From Sphingobacterium sp. R2 (lineage in GTDB: Bacteria > Bacteroidota > Bacteroidia > Sphingobacteriales > Sphingobacteriaceae), in NCBI RefSeq assembly GCF_040760075.1, contig NZ_CP142884.1:4588001-4652000 (forward strand): a stretch of 64,000 bases of DNA, read 5' to 3'. The notes below the pieces were generated by a model. The model had not been told where the DNA came from and ran no database searches. It saw only the letters and a list, made by a program, of their open reading frames with translations. A program made the translations under genes and the position numbers. Of this stretch, positions 51,805 to 60,855 are shown one piece after another. Position 1 is the stretch's first letter; every line of letters begins with the position of its first letter.

Positions 51805-54588
51805 TTAGACCACAATATTGATTATTTTCCCTTTAACAAAAATAATCTTTTTTATGGCTTTCCCATCTAGATGACGTTGTACATCGGCATGTGATCTGAT
51901 GATATCTTCGATCGTCTTTTGATCTAGATCGAGCGCTAACGATAGATTGAATTTCATCTTTCCGTTGAAGGATACCGGATACGCAAATTCTGATTCGACT
52001 AAATATTCCGGTCTAAATATAGGGTAAGAAGCAGAAGAAAGTGTACCGGCTTCATTCCCTAATAGCGTCCACAGCTCTTCCGTAATGTGGGGTGCATACG
52101 GTTGGAGGGTGATAATGAATTGTTCCAGTATCTGTCGCTTATTGCATTTTAAATCTGTTAAGTCATTCACACAGATCATAAATGCAGAAACCGAAGTATT
52201 GAAAGAAAAACGCTCAATATCGTCTTCCACCTTTTTAATAATTTTATGTAAGGCTTTAAATTCTGCTTTTGTAGGCTCTTCGTCGGAAACATTGAAATTA
52301 CCCTCTGCATCATGAAACAGACGCCATACCTTACGTAAGAATTTATAAACTCCTTCTATACCATTAATATTCCAAGGCTTAGCTTGCTCCAAAGGCCCCA
52401 AAAACATTTCGTACAGCCGCAGTGTGTCCGCTCCATAAGATTCGATAATATCATCTGGATTGACAACATTGAATTTGGACTTCGACATTTTCTCCACCTC
52501 GCTACCGCAGATATACTTGCCATTCTCCAATACAAATTCAGCATTTGAAAAATCAGGTCTGAAGTTTTTGAATTTTTCTAAATCCAACACATCATTTTGT
52601 ACAATATTTACGTCAACATGTAAAGGTATAGTTTTATATTCATCTCTCAGCCCGTAAGACACAAATTGATTTGTTCCTCTACCCTCTTCATCCAACACAC
52701 GATACACAAAATTAGAGCGCCCTTGAATCATTCCTTGATTAATCAATTTACGGAATGGTTCTTCCTCGTTCTGGTAGCCCAAATCTTTTAAGAATTTATT
52801 CCAAAAGCGCGAATACAATAGGTGCCCGGTAGCATGCTCCGAACCACCGATATATAAATCTACTGCTTTCCAATAGTCTACAGCTTCTTTGGACGCAAAG
52901 TCACCGTCGTTTTTCGGATCCATATATCTAAACCAATACCATGAAGAGCCTGCCCATCCGGGCATTGTACTCAATTCATACTCATATTGATCTTCATATT
53001 TCCAACCTTTTGCTCTTGCTAAAGGGGGTTCGCCTGATTCCGTTGGCAAATATTTATCAACTTCCGGCAATAAGAGAGGCAATTCTTCTTCTTTAATTAA
53101 ATAAGGTAATCCATTTTTAAAGTATACAGGCACGGGTTCGCCCCAATAGCGCTGACGTCCAAAAATGGCATCCCGCATACGGAAGTTGATTTTCGCTTTA
53201 CCCAATTTGATCGCCTCCAACTTGGCAATTAAAGCAGGTACAGCTTCTTGATAAGTCATACCATTGATAAAATCGGAATTAATATATTTCCCATCCTTAT
53301 TGGGATCAGCTTCTTCTTCAATATTTTGAGTATCTGAAATAGGAATAATAGGAAGATCAAAGTGCTTAGCGAATACATAATCCCGTTGATCGCCACTAGG
53401 TACAGCCATGACAGCGCCTGTTCCATAACTGGCTAATACATAATCTGCGATCCAAATCTGTACGTCTTGTCCCGAAAGTGGGTGCTTGGCATACGAACCC
53501 GTAAAAGCCCCAGAAACTGTTTTCGTATCGGCCATACGATCCAATTCAGACTTTTTGGAAGTTTTCTCAATATAGGCACTTACCTCGGATTGTTGCTGAG
53601 GGGTAGTTAATGCTGGTACCAATTCGTGCTCTGGAGCTAAAACGACAAATGAAACGCCAAAAATAGTATCTACACGTGTCGTAAAAACTTCGATGACCGT
53701 ATCTAATTGTGGTACGGGGAATTTCACGGAAGCACCCACCGATTTTCCGATCCAGTTACGTTGCATTTCTACCAAAGGTTCGGGCCAATCAACCGTATCC
53801 AACCCTCTCAGGAGCCGATCAGCATAAGCTGTGATCCGCATAGACCATTGCATCATCTTCTTTTGCTCGACGGGATATCCTCCACGCTCAGAAACCCCAT
53901 TGATTACCTCATCATTCGCTAATACAGTTCCCAGCGCAGCACACCAATTTACTGTACTTTCTCGTAAATAAGCAATCCGGTACTTCAGCAATTCACGTTG
54001 TTGTTTTTCTTCATCAAAAGATTTCCAATCTTCAGCGCTAAATTCCAAAACGTCCTCATCAGCAACCGCTGCAATAGCAGCAGATCCATTTGTAGCAAAC
54101 CTCGCCATCAACGTTTCGATCGGTTCGGCTTTATCCGATTCTTTATTATACCAAGAATCAAATAATCTCATAAAAATCCACTGCGTCCATTTGTAATAGG
54201 AAGGATCTGAAGTACGCACTTCCCGGCTCCAATCATAAGAGAATCCAATGTTATCCATCTGTTCCCGATAACGATTGATATTGACTTCAGTCGTTACGGC
54301 TGGATGCTGGCCCGTTTGAATCGCATATTGCTCCGCAGGAAGACCAAAAGAATCATACCCCATCGGATGCAACACATTAAAACCTTTTAAACGTTTATAC
54401 CTTGAAAAGATATCCGAAGCAATATAGCCCAGCGGATGACCAACGTGCAACCCCGCTCCGGAAGGATAAGGAAACATATCCAATACATAGTATTTTGGCT
54501 TTTGTTGCGTATCAGAAGTTTTAAACGTTTGATGATCCGCCCAAAATTTTTGCCACTTTTTCTCTAATGATTTGTGATTATACTCCAT
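51805..54588 (-). CDS. leuS: Leucyl-tRNA synthetase
   Basis: Class I synthetase that charges tRNA-Leu. The product is 927 residues from ATG 54588 (MEYNHKSLEKKWQKFW); an in-frame upstream extension of 27 residues does not look family-like. The HIGH motif is His48-Val-Gly-His51 in SGAGLHVGHPLGY, and KMSKS occurs near residue 700 (EKMSKSKFN). The CP1 editing domain (DYVLASYGTGAVMAVPSGDQRDYVFAKHF), the tRNA-binding region and the C-terminal domain are all seen. Like other Bacteroidota LeuRS it has an insertion in the catalytic region with many acidic residues. It is a single gene convergent with the small GNAT gene. Confidence 0.97.
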   Translation of the reverse strand: MEYNHKSLEKKWQKFWADHQTFKTSDTQQKPKYYVLDMFPYPSGAGLHVGHPLGYIASDIFSRYKRLKGFNVLHPMGYDSFGLPAEQYAIQTGQHPAVTTEVNINRYREQMDNIGFSYDWSREVRTSDPSYYKWTQWIFMRLFDSWYNKESDKAEPIETLMARFATNGSAAIAAVADEDVLEFSAEDWKSFDEEKQQRELLKYRIAYLRESTVNWCAALGTVLANDEVINGVSERGGYPVEQKKMMQWSMRITAYADRLLRGLDTVDWPEPLVEMQRNWIGKSVGASVKFPVPQLDTVIEVFTTRVDTIFGVSFVVLAPEHELVPALTTPQQQSEVSAYIEKTSKKSELDRMADTKTVSGAFTGSYAKHPLSGQDVQIWIADYVLASYGTGAVMAVPSGDQRDYVFAKHFDLPIIPISDTQNIEEEADPNKDGKYINSDFINGMTYQEAVPALIAKLEAIKLGKAKINFRMRDAIFGRQRYWGEPVPVYFKNGLPYLIKEEELPLLLPEVDKYLPTESGEPPLARAKGWKYEDQYEYELSTMPGWAGSSWYWFRYMDPKNDGDFASKEAVDYWKAVDLYIGGSEHATGHLLYSRFWNKFLKDLGYQNEEEPFRKLINQGMIQGRSNFVYRVLDEEGRGTNQFVSYGLRDEYKTIPLHVDVNIVQNDVLDLEKFKNFRPDFSNAEFVLENGKYICGSEVEKMSKSKFNVVNPDDIIESYGADTLRLYEMFLGPLEQAKPWNINGIEGVYKFLRKVWRLFHDAEGNFNVSDEEPTKAEFKALHKIIKKVEDDIERFSFNTSVSAFMICVNDLTDLKCNKRQILEQFIITLQPYAPHITEELWTLLGNEAGTLSSASYPIFRPEYLVESEFAYPVSFNGKMKFNLSLALDLDQKTIEDIIRSHADVQRHLDGKAIKKIIFVKGKIINIVV

Positions 54589-54805
54589 TTTTATTCTTAA
54601 GGAATTTTTATGACTGGCGAAATTACGATTTAATACTGAAATGTGATAAAAGTTTTGTAGTTTGAACAATAAATTATAGTATTGAAAAGTTAATTAAGCA
54701 TAGGTAGAAAACAGGGTTCGAATTGATTTTTATCAAAGTAATTACAAGATTAATTCGAAATCTTCCACTCAAATAGTTACTTTCGCAAATAAATTTTCGC
54801 TTATT

Positions 54806-55684
54806 ATGTCAGAATACGAATTAAGCACACAAAAAAGAAAAACAAAATCTGTATATGTATCTACGGTTATTAGTATCGCTCTAGTGTTATTGGTAACAGG
54901 TATGTTGGGATTGCTCTTGGTGCATGCTAAAAATCTTTCGAAATACGTTAAGGAAAATATCGTCTTAAATGTCATCGTGAACGATGGTACGAGCGAAGGT
55001 GATGTTCTTTCATTGCAAAAAGATCTCGAGAAAGACACCTATGTGCTTCGTACCGAATATATCAGTAAAGAGTTAGCAGCAAAAAATCTAAAGGAAGACC
55101 TTGGCGAAGATTTCGTACAGTATCTGGGGCATAACCCTCTTTTACCTTCATTGGATGTTTATATGAAAGAGAATTATGCCAATACAGATAGTATTAAAAC
55201 TTTTATTGAAAAAATCTCCAAAAACAATAAAATTAAAGAGGTGGTTTATCAGGAGTCTCTGATCGACATGGTGAACAAAAACGTCCGGATCATAGGGGTG
55301 ATTGTACTTGCATTTGCTGTTATCCTGCTAATTATCGCAGTTGCTTTAATTAACAACACGATACGTCTTGCTATTTACTCCCAACGTTTCTTAATTAAAA
55401 GTATGCAGCTTATTGGGGCTACTAAAAACTTTATCCGTAAACCATTTATAACGTATGGTATTATTCATGGTTTGCTCGGTTCCTTGATCGCGATTCTACT
55501 GCTTATTTTAACCTTGAAGTTTGCGCAACAGCAAATACCTGAACTGGTATTTTTACGTAACTGGTTTGAATTTGCTGTGATATTTTTAGGAGTAATCCTC
55601 ATTGGGATTCTCATTTCGGGACTTAGCACTTATTTCGCAGTAACAAAATACTTAAAGGCACAATCTAACGATTTATACAGATAA
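54806..55684 (+). CDS. ftsX: FtsX-type permease
   Basis: A 292-residue membrane protein of the FtsX family, which works with the FtsE ATPase to activate cell-wall hydrolases at division. It has four TMs (about 25-45, 165-188, 215-240, 258-282) and the typical extracytoplasmic domain between TM1 and TM2 (NLSKYVKENIVLNVIVNDG, DFVQYLGHNPLLPSLDVYMK). No ftsE lies here, as is common in this phylum. DUF3098 starts three bases after its stop, and uppP-truB-ribF follow, a conserved Bacteroidota order. A near-match promoter TACTTTCG is at 54778-54785. Confidence 0.9.
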   Translation: MSEYELSTQKRKTKSVYVSTVISIALVLLVTGMLGLLLVHAKNLSKYVKENIVLNVIVNDGTSEGDVLSLQKDLEKDTYVLRTEYISKELAAKNLKEDLGEDFVQYLGHNPLLPSLDVYMKENYANTDSIKTFIEKISKNNKIKEVVYQESLIDMVNKNVRIIGVIVLAFAVILLIIAVALINNTIRLAIYSQRFLIKSMQLIGATKNFIRKPFITYGIIHGLLGSLIAILLLILTLKFAQQQIPELVFLRNWFEFAVIFLGVILIGILISGLSTYFAVTKYLKAQSNDLYR

Positions 55685-55687
55685 AAA

Positions 55688-55927
55688 ATGGCTCAAATAA
55701 AGAAATCTACTGAATCAGTTAATAAAGGTTCATTTGTATTCTCCAAAATAAATTACCAACTGTTTATAGCTAGCGTATTAGTTGTAATCATTGGATTTAT
55801 ATTGATGTCCGGTGAAACCGATATTTATAGCTTTACCAAAATTACATTGGCGCCGATTGTTGTTGTTCTCGGTTTTGCAATAGGTTTTGCAGCAATTTTA
55901 TACCGTCCCAAGAACAAATCCAATTAA
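55688..55927 (+). CDS. DUF3098 small membrane protein
   Basis: A 79-residue protein with a charged start and two TMs (about 22-40 and 52-70): SKINYQLFIASVLVVIIGFILMSG then PIVVVLGFAIGFAAILYRPK. This matches the small DUF3098 family that sits between ftsX and uppP in Bacteroidota. The function is unknown. It begins three bases after the ftsX stop and is surely cotranscribed. Confidence 0.85.
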   Translation: MAQIKKSTESVNKGSFVFSKINYQLFIASVLVVIIGFILMSGETDIYSFTKITLAPIVVVLGFAIGFAAILYRPKNKSN

Positions 55928-55949
55928 AGTATAATCTTAATTCTAAAAG

Positions 55950-56744
55950 ATGTCTATTATTGAAGCGATTATCCTTGCTATCATTGAAGGATTAACGGAG
56001 TTTTTGCCTGTGTCTTCGACAGGCCATATGATCATAGCCACTGCCTTAATGGGTATACAGCCCTCGGCATTTGTTAAGTTATTTACGATTGTCATCCAGA
56101 TGGGAACGATATTGTCCGTTCTGGTATTATACTACAAGCGTTTTTTTAAATCGCTCTCATTTTACTATAAATTGATCATTGCGGCTATTCCTGCATCCGT
56201 GTTAGGGTTGCTTTTTAACGATTATATCGACTCCCTATTGGAAAGCCCGCTAATGGTCGCGATCATGTTGGTTGTAGGCGGCTTAGTATTACTGTTTGTT
56301 GACAGGTGGTTTAACAAACCTACAGTAGAAGATTCCGACAAAGTTTCATACAAACAAGCTTTTATGATTGGGGTGTATCAATGCCTTGCATTAATCCCCG
56401 GTACCTCAAGATCTGCTAGTACCATTATCGGTGGTATGGCCGAAAAACTGACACGTAAAGCTGCTGCAGAATTTTCCTTCTTTCTTGCCCTGCCGATGAT
56501 GTTTGGTGCTTCTGCTGTAAAGCTGTTAAAGTTCTTTAAAGAAGGGAACACCTTTAATGGGGAAGAGCTCAATTTGCTTATTATTGGCAATCTAATTGGT
56601 TTCGTTGTCGCAATAGTTGCGATTAAATCTTTTATCGGCTTCTTGACTAAATACGGTTTTAAAGCATTTGGTTGGTATCGAATAATCGTTGGTGTCATTA
56701 TTCTTACCCTCCTACTTTCGGGTCATAGTTTACAAATTATTTAA
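55950..56744 (+). CDS. uppP: Undecaprenyl-diphosphate phosphatase (BacA)
   Basis: Integral membrane phosphatase that recycles undecaprenyl pyrophosphate for cell-wall synthesis. The 264-residue product has the motifs IIEGLTEFLPVSSTGHMI at the N-terminus and IPGTSRSASTIIGG in the middle, plus about eight TMs. Conserved Glu and Ser/His residues of the active site are present. It lies 22 bases after DUF3098 and ten bases before truB. Confidence 0.96.
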   Translation: MSIIEAIILAIIEGLTEFLPVSSTGHMIIATALMGIQPSAFVKLFTIVIQMGTILSVLVLYYKRFFKSLSFYYKLIIAAIPASVLGLLFNDYIDSLLESPLMVAIMLVVGGLVLLFVDRWFNKPTVEDSDKVSYKQAFMIGVYQCLALIPGTSRSASTIIGGMAEKLTRKAAAEFSFFLALPMMFGASAVKLLKFFKEGNTFNGEELNLLIIGNLIGFVVAIVAIKSFIGFLTKYGFKAFGWYRIIVGVIILTLLLSGHSLQII

Positions 56745-56753
56745 AATCTTTTG

Positions 56754-57476
56754 ATGGAAAATATAAAGGTTAGTGAAAACTCAGCGAAGTTTCATTTTGC
56801 CGAAGGAGAAATGCTGTTGATTGATAAACCTTTGACTTGGACTAGTTTTGATGTGGTTGGTAAAATCAGAAACTCCATCAAGCCGTTAAAATTAAAAGTC
56901 GGTCATGCAGGAACTTTAGATCCGCTTGCGACCGGTTTACTGATCGTATGCACAGGCAAATTCACAAAGAAAATAGATAGTTACCAAGCCGAAGACAAAG
57001 AATACACTGGAACCATTACATTGGGAGCTACCACGCCTTCCTATGATCTGGAAACAGAAATTAACGAAACATTTCCTATCGATCATATTACAGACGATAT
57101 GATAATGGAATCTGCAAAAGCATTTGAAGGCGAAATTCAACAATTTCCTCCTGCTCATTCGGCTATAAAAATCAATGGCGAACGGGTCTATGAAAAAGCA
57201 CGCCGCGGTGAAGAGGTTGAAATAAAATCCCGTCAAGTTCGAATCAATAGTTTTCTTATTGAAAAAATTGAGCTTCCCAACGTGTATTTCCGCATATCCT
57301 GTTCAAAGGGAACATACATTAGATCCTTGGCCTATGACTTCGGAAAATCTTTACAGAGTGGATCACATCTAAGTTCTTTGAGGCGTACCAAAAGTGGGGA
57401 TTATTCAGTAGAAAATGCCTGGAATTTAGAAAAACTTATCGCGGAAATAAAACGTCATAAAGAGATCATTAAATAA
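56754..57476 (+). CDS. truB: tRNA pseudouridine(55) synthase
   Basis: Makes pseudouridine 55 in the tRNA T loop. The 240-residue product has the catalytic Asp in KVGHAGTLDPLATGLLIVCTG, plus VKGKIRNS-like start MLLIDKPLTWTSFDVVGKIR and CSKGTYIRSLAYDFG. The start at ATG 56754 (MENIKVSE) is one codon after an in-frame TTG. It follows uppP by nine bases; a separate promoter TATTTTTG precedes ribF, so ribF may also have its own transcript. Confidence 0.95.
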   Translation: MENIKVSENSAKFHFAEGEMLLIDKPLTWTSFDVVGKIRNSIKPLKLKVGHAGTLDPLATGLLIVCTGKFTKKIDSYQAEDKEYTGTITLGATTPSYDLETEINETFPIDHITDDMIMESAKAFEGEIQQFPPAHSAIKINGERVYEKARRGEEVEIKSRQVRINSFLIEKIELPNVYFRISCSKGTYIRSLAYDFGKSLQSGSHLSSLRRTKSGDYSVENAWNLEKLIAEIKRHKEIIK

Positions 57477-57508
57477 CTCGACCAACCCATTTTATTGATA
57501 CTTTATCT

Positions 57509-57516
57509 TATTTTTG
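57509..57516 (+). promoter_or_regulatory. -7 element TATTTTTG for ribF
   Basis: Exact TAnnTTTG, 15 bases before the ribF ATG and after the truB stop. No well-spaced TTG is clear. Confidence 0.45.
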
Positions 57517-57531
57517 CAAAAACTCCTATAA

Positions 57532-58506
57532 ATGAAAATCTACAGAAGTTTAGATGATTTCTCACCTATTGAAAATGCAGTTGTAACCATCGGCACTTTT
57601 GACGGTGTTCATATTGGCCATCAAAAAATATTGGCTCACTTAAAGGAAGCTGCTCATAAAATCAGTGGAGAGACAATTTTGCTCACTTTTTTTCCACACC
57701 CGCGTTTGATTATCAATCCAGATGATGATAGTTTGCGCTTAATCAATGATATCGAAGAAAAGGTCAGTCAGCTGAGTAAAGTTGGCATTGACCATTTAAT
57801 CATAATTCCCTTTTCCCGTGATTTTTCCAATCAAACTCCAGAAGAATATATTAGCAATGTCCTTGTGGGAAAACTTGGTACAAAAAAAATTGTAATAGGA
57901 TACGATCACCATTTCGGAAAGGATCGACAGGGAAGTATGGGCGATTTAGAACAGTTTGCCTCCATATTTGATTACAGTGTCGACGAAATTCCCGAGCAGG
58001 ATATTAATGATATTGCCGTATCCTCCACACGGGTACGCGAAGCACTTATAAAGGGTGACATAAAAACGGCAAATCTATATTTGGGATATCCTTTCGAATT
58101 GACAGGTACTGTGATTAGAGGAGACCAAATCGGACGTACAATTGGATTTCCAACGGCAAATTTACAGGTTCACGAACCGCATAAACTTATACCAGCTTAT
58201 GGGATATATGCTGTTGAGGTCTATATCTACAATCACATCCAAAACATTACTACTGGGGAATACAAAGAAGAAAGCCCTATTTCAATTGCTAAAGGAATGG
58301 GGTATATAGGAACTAGACCCACCGTCGATGGTATGAACCGAGCTATTGAAATCAGCCTCTTTGATTTCGATCAGGATATTTACGGCAAAACACTGCGTGT
58401 TAAATTCCTTCATTTTATCCGTCATGATGAACGTTTCGAATCGTTAGAAGCAATGAGAGAGCAGATCAGATCAGACGAAGCCCAAATTAGAAGTCTTATT
58501 GGTTAG
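57532..58506 (+). CDS. ribF: Bifunctional riboflavin kinase / FAD synthetase
   Basis: Makes FMN then FAD. The 324-residue product has the N-terminal FAD synthetase domain (TIGTFDGVHIGHQKILAHL, LTFFPHPRL, GYDHHFGKDRQG, SSTRVREALIKGD) and the C-terminal flavokinase domain (GTVIRGDQIGRTIGFPTANL, GYIGTRPTVDG, IYGKTLRVKFLHFIR). Complete and normal length. It ends the ftsX-DUF3098-uppP-truB-ribF series. Confidence 0.97.
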   Translation: MKIYRSLDDFSPIENAVVTIGTFDGVHIGHQKILAHLKEAAHKISGETILLTFFPHPRLIINPDDDSLRLINDIEEKVSQLSKVGIDHLIIIPFSRDFSNQTPEEYISNVLVGKLGTKKIVIGYDHHFGKDRQGSMGDLEQFASIFDYSVDEIPEQDINDIAVSSTRVREALIKGDIKTANLYLGYPFELTGTVIRGDQIGRTIGFPTANLQVHEPHKLIPAYGIYAVEVYIYNHIQNITTGEYKEESPISIAKGMGYIGTRPTVDGMNRAIEISLFDFDQDIYGKTLRVKFLHFIRHDERFESLEAMREQIRSDEAQIRSLIG

Positions 58507-58520
58507 AATGGAGTAATTAA

Positions 58521-58564
58521 TTATCAAATAAAAAAGCGGAAAATTCCCGCTTTTTATTTGATAA
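58521..58564. terminator. Two-way terminator between ribF and aroQ
   Basis: Long inverted repeat with arms TTATCAAATAAAAAAGCGG and CCGCTTTTTATTTGATAA (one base bulged) and a short loop. It follows ribF and overlaps the aroQ stop codon. Confidence 0.85.
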
Positions 58565-58973
58565 GAGCTTCGATGCCTAATCGATAGCTGTCCAAACCAA
58601 AACCACAAATTACGCCTTGACAGTTCTTCGCTAAAAACGAATGATGGCGGAATTCTTCTCTTTGGTGGACATTACTGATGTGGACCTCTACAACAGGAGT
58701 TGTAATAGCTGCAATCGCATCGCCAAGCGCAACGGAGGTATGTGTATACGCTCCGGCATTTAATACAATTCCATCAAAGTCGAAACCAACCTCGTGGATC
58801 TTATCGATTAGAGCTCCTTCTGAGTTGCTTTGAAAATAGTGCAGTTGCAAACTTGCAAACTGCTGTTTAAGCGCTTCAAAATAGCTAACGAAATCCTGGC
58901 TACCATAAATTGATTTTTCTCTTACACCCAATAAATTTAAATTTGGGCCATTCATTATAAGGATCTTTTTCAT
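58554..58973 (-). CDS. aroQ: Type II 3-dehydroquinate dehydratase
   Basis: Converts 3-dehydroquinate to 3-dehydroshikimate in the shikimate pathway. The product is 139 residues from ATG 58973 (MKKILIMNGPNLNLLG). It has the catalytic Tyr in SIYGSQDF, the Asn motif NAGAYTHTSVAL and the His/Arg motif VHISNVHQREEFRHHS. An upstream in-frame extension to 59084 overlaps the previous gene and lacks family features. It starts 13 bases after that gene's stop. Confidence 0.95.
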   Translation of the reverse strand: MKKILIMNGPNLNLLGVREKSIYGSQDFVSYFEALKQQFASLQLHYFQSNSEGALIDKIHEVGFDFDGIVLNAGAYTHTSVALGDAIAAITTPVVEVHISNVHQREEFRHHSFLAKNCQGVICGFGLDSYRLGIEALIK

Positions 58974-58986
58974 CGGAATATCATTG

Positions 58987-60660
58987 TTATAAATCATTAT
59001 AAATTGCCCGGAAACTTGAGCGAAGTCCGAATGAGATAACGCCAGATTTATTGACGATAGGCGATTCATATTTCGCTTTTGCATAACGTTGGGTGTATCC
59101 GAGCTCTAGACGAAGATTATACTTTGGATTAAGTACATAGGCTGCCTTCGCGTCTGCATAATAGATAGTATTCTTTATACCTTGTGCAATATGATTGCCA
59201 TATAAGTTTGGTATTGTATTATAGGACTGAAAGATGTTCCCTCCCATGTTACTTCCGTCGGGTAGATCCAGCCCGTTTTGAGTAAACATTCCCTGTACCG
59301 AAAAGTCCCATCTGTCCCATGCATAATTAACTAGGCCAACAAGCTCTCTAAAGTTTGCGCCTTTTGGATGCGCCAATGGCTCGGCGTTGTTACTATAGTT
59401 TGAATACGATTTAAAGTGCGCGTAGGTATAGGGTCTAGCTGTATTGTATTCGGCTAGAAAGTTTAAATTCTTTACGCCAAACATATCATACCCTCTTACA
59501 CCAAGCTGTGCACCCCATTTATTATGTGCGTATCCATTTCCTGCAAAAAATTCTTTCGCCGTAAACTCTCCTAACAAGAACTGGCCATATGCTGTCAATC
59601 TATATGGAAGCTTATATTTGGAAGTTAAGCCCAAAAACATTTTATCCGGCGAAGTCGTATTGTTACTTTCGACAGGGCGAATAAAGATAACTGGACTTAG
59701 GTAACTAAAATCAAAACCCCTTCTTCCTCCTTCATCCTGCGCGGCCCAAACAACGGATTGGAAAAAACCTACCGATAATTTATTGGTTACATTCCAATCC
59801 AAATATTGAAAAGCCCCCCATTTCTTTCCATCTCCCAAACGGGTATTATTTTGCCCCTCCATAGGATATGTGCCCGTTAAATCTTGTCTAGGGTGTGTTG
59901 GATCATTCATATAGGCCCAAATTGAAGTGTATTGAACATTTCCTATCGTTCCGGTCAATTTAAGATGGGCATAGTTCGAAGAAAAGTCGGACAGAAGCAT
60001 GGAGCGATAACCATCTCCAATGAAGTTTTTATCGTAAGCCAAAGTAGCCTGGATATATTTATGTGCGTCATAAGTCATGCTCGCTGTAGCATACATCCAG
60101 TCCATTTTATTTTTAGACTGAAATTTCGTATTCCCTTGGCCAGGAACAACTTTATTCGCAACAATGTAGTCATCCAGATATTTGGGAAAAACTGCTTGGC
60201 TTTCAAATGCTGACGTATTGAATGTAAACTTGTTCCCCACATTTAATCCCACCTGAAATCCTCTACTATTCATCCAAGTACGCCGTTTATCGCCTAGCAT
60301 ATCTTTTCCCATATAAAGATCTGGTAAAAAATCAGCATAGAACGTATAATCGTCCTTCTCGACTTGGATAAGATGCTCATTAAAAATCTTGCGCATAAAC
60401 CAGTTGGACGATGACACGGGTTTGTTAGATTGAATTGAATCAAACTTGGCTAACAATAAAGAGTCTTTAATGACGAAGGGTTTAGCAGAAGTATGGATCC
60501 TGGTTTCCGTAGAATAAACAGCTTCGTTCATTTTCTGATAAAAATGATACGAATAAGGCTGGCTCTTAATTTGGGCAACAGCTCCTAAGGAAACACCTAC
60601 TCCAATGCTAGCCAACGCCAATCGAAGTAAATTATTGTTTTTTGTTATATTAAGCCTCAT
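58987..60660 (-). CDS. Capsule-assembly Wzi / gliding-motility RemB-like outer-membrane protein
   Basis: A 557-residue protein with an N-terminal signal sequence (about 1-30, ending in GAVAQ) and a beta-barrel body rich in Tyr, Trp, Asn and alternating strands. Segments such as YQATLAYDKNFIGDGYRSMLLSDFS-like (here IQATLAYDKNFIGDGYRSM), KLSVGFFQSVVW and AYVLNPKYNLRLELGYTQRY resemble Wzi-type and RemB-like barrel proteins. The start at ATG 60660 is chosen because it gives a compact signal peptide; longer starts at 60699 or 60711 add a basic tail. It is upstream of aroQ on the same strand. A role in surface polysaccharide attachment or movement is only inferred. Confidence 0.75.
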   Translation of the reverse strand: MRLNITKNNNLLRLALASIGVGVSLGAVAQIKSQPYSYHFYQKMNEAVYSTETRIHTSAKPFVIKDSLLLAKFDSIQSNKPVSSSNWFMRKIFNEHLIQVEKDDYTFYADFLPDLYMGKDMLGDKRRTWMNSRGFQVGLNVGNKFTFNTSAFESQAVFPKYLDDYIVANKVVPGQGNTKFQSKNKMDWMYATASMTYDAHKYIQATLAYDKNFIGDGYRSMLLSDFSSNYAHLKLTGTIGNVQYTSIWAYMNDPTHPRQDLTGTYPMEGQNNTRLGDGKKWGAFQYLDWNVTNKLSVGFFQSVVWAAQDEGGRRGFDFSYLSPVIFIRPVESNNTTSPDKMFLGLTSKYKLPYRLTAYGQFLLGEFTAKEFFAGNGYAHNKWGAQLGVRGYDMFGVKNLNFLAEYNTARPYTYAHFKSYSNYSNNAEPLAHPKGANFRELVGLVNYAWDRWDFSVQGMFTQNGLDLPDGSNMGGNIFQSYNTIPNLYGNHIAQGIKNTIYYADAKAAYVLNPKYNLRLELGYTQRYAKAKYESPIVNKSGVISFGLRSSFRAIYNDL

Positions 60661-60855
60661 AAAATTTTTTAAAAGATTGTTTTTTATAGCAAAATGCATT
60701 CCTAAACGCAAATTAACCGAATAAAAATGACTTAATTCACATCTTTGGTCAATTTTATAATGCTAAATCGTATTTGCTATTCCTTTTATTCAAAAATATT
60801 TCTATCTTGCATGTTAATAAATAACCTTATATCATAAATAAACAGTCCTATAAGC

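Noticed and set aside
54713..54730. A GGTTCGAAT stretch resembling the T loop of a tRNA, upstream of ftsX
   Set aside because: No acceptor, D or anticodon stems could be built around it; the flanks are AT-rich.
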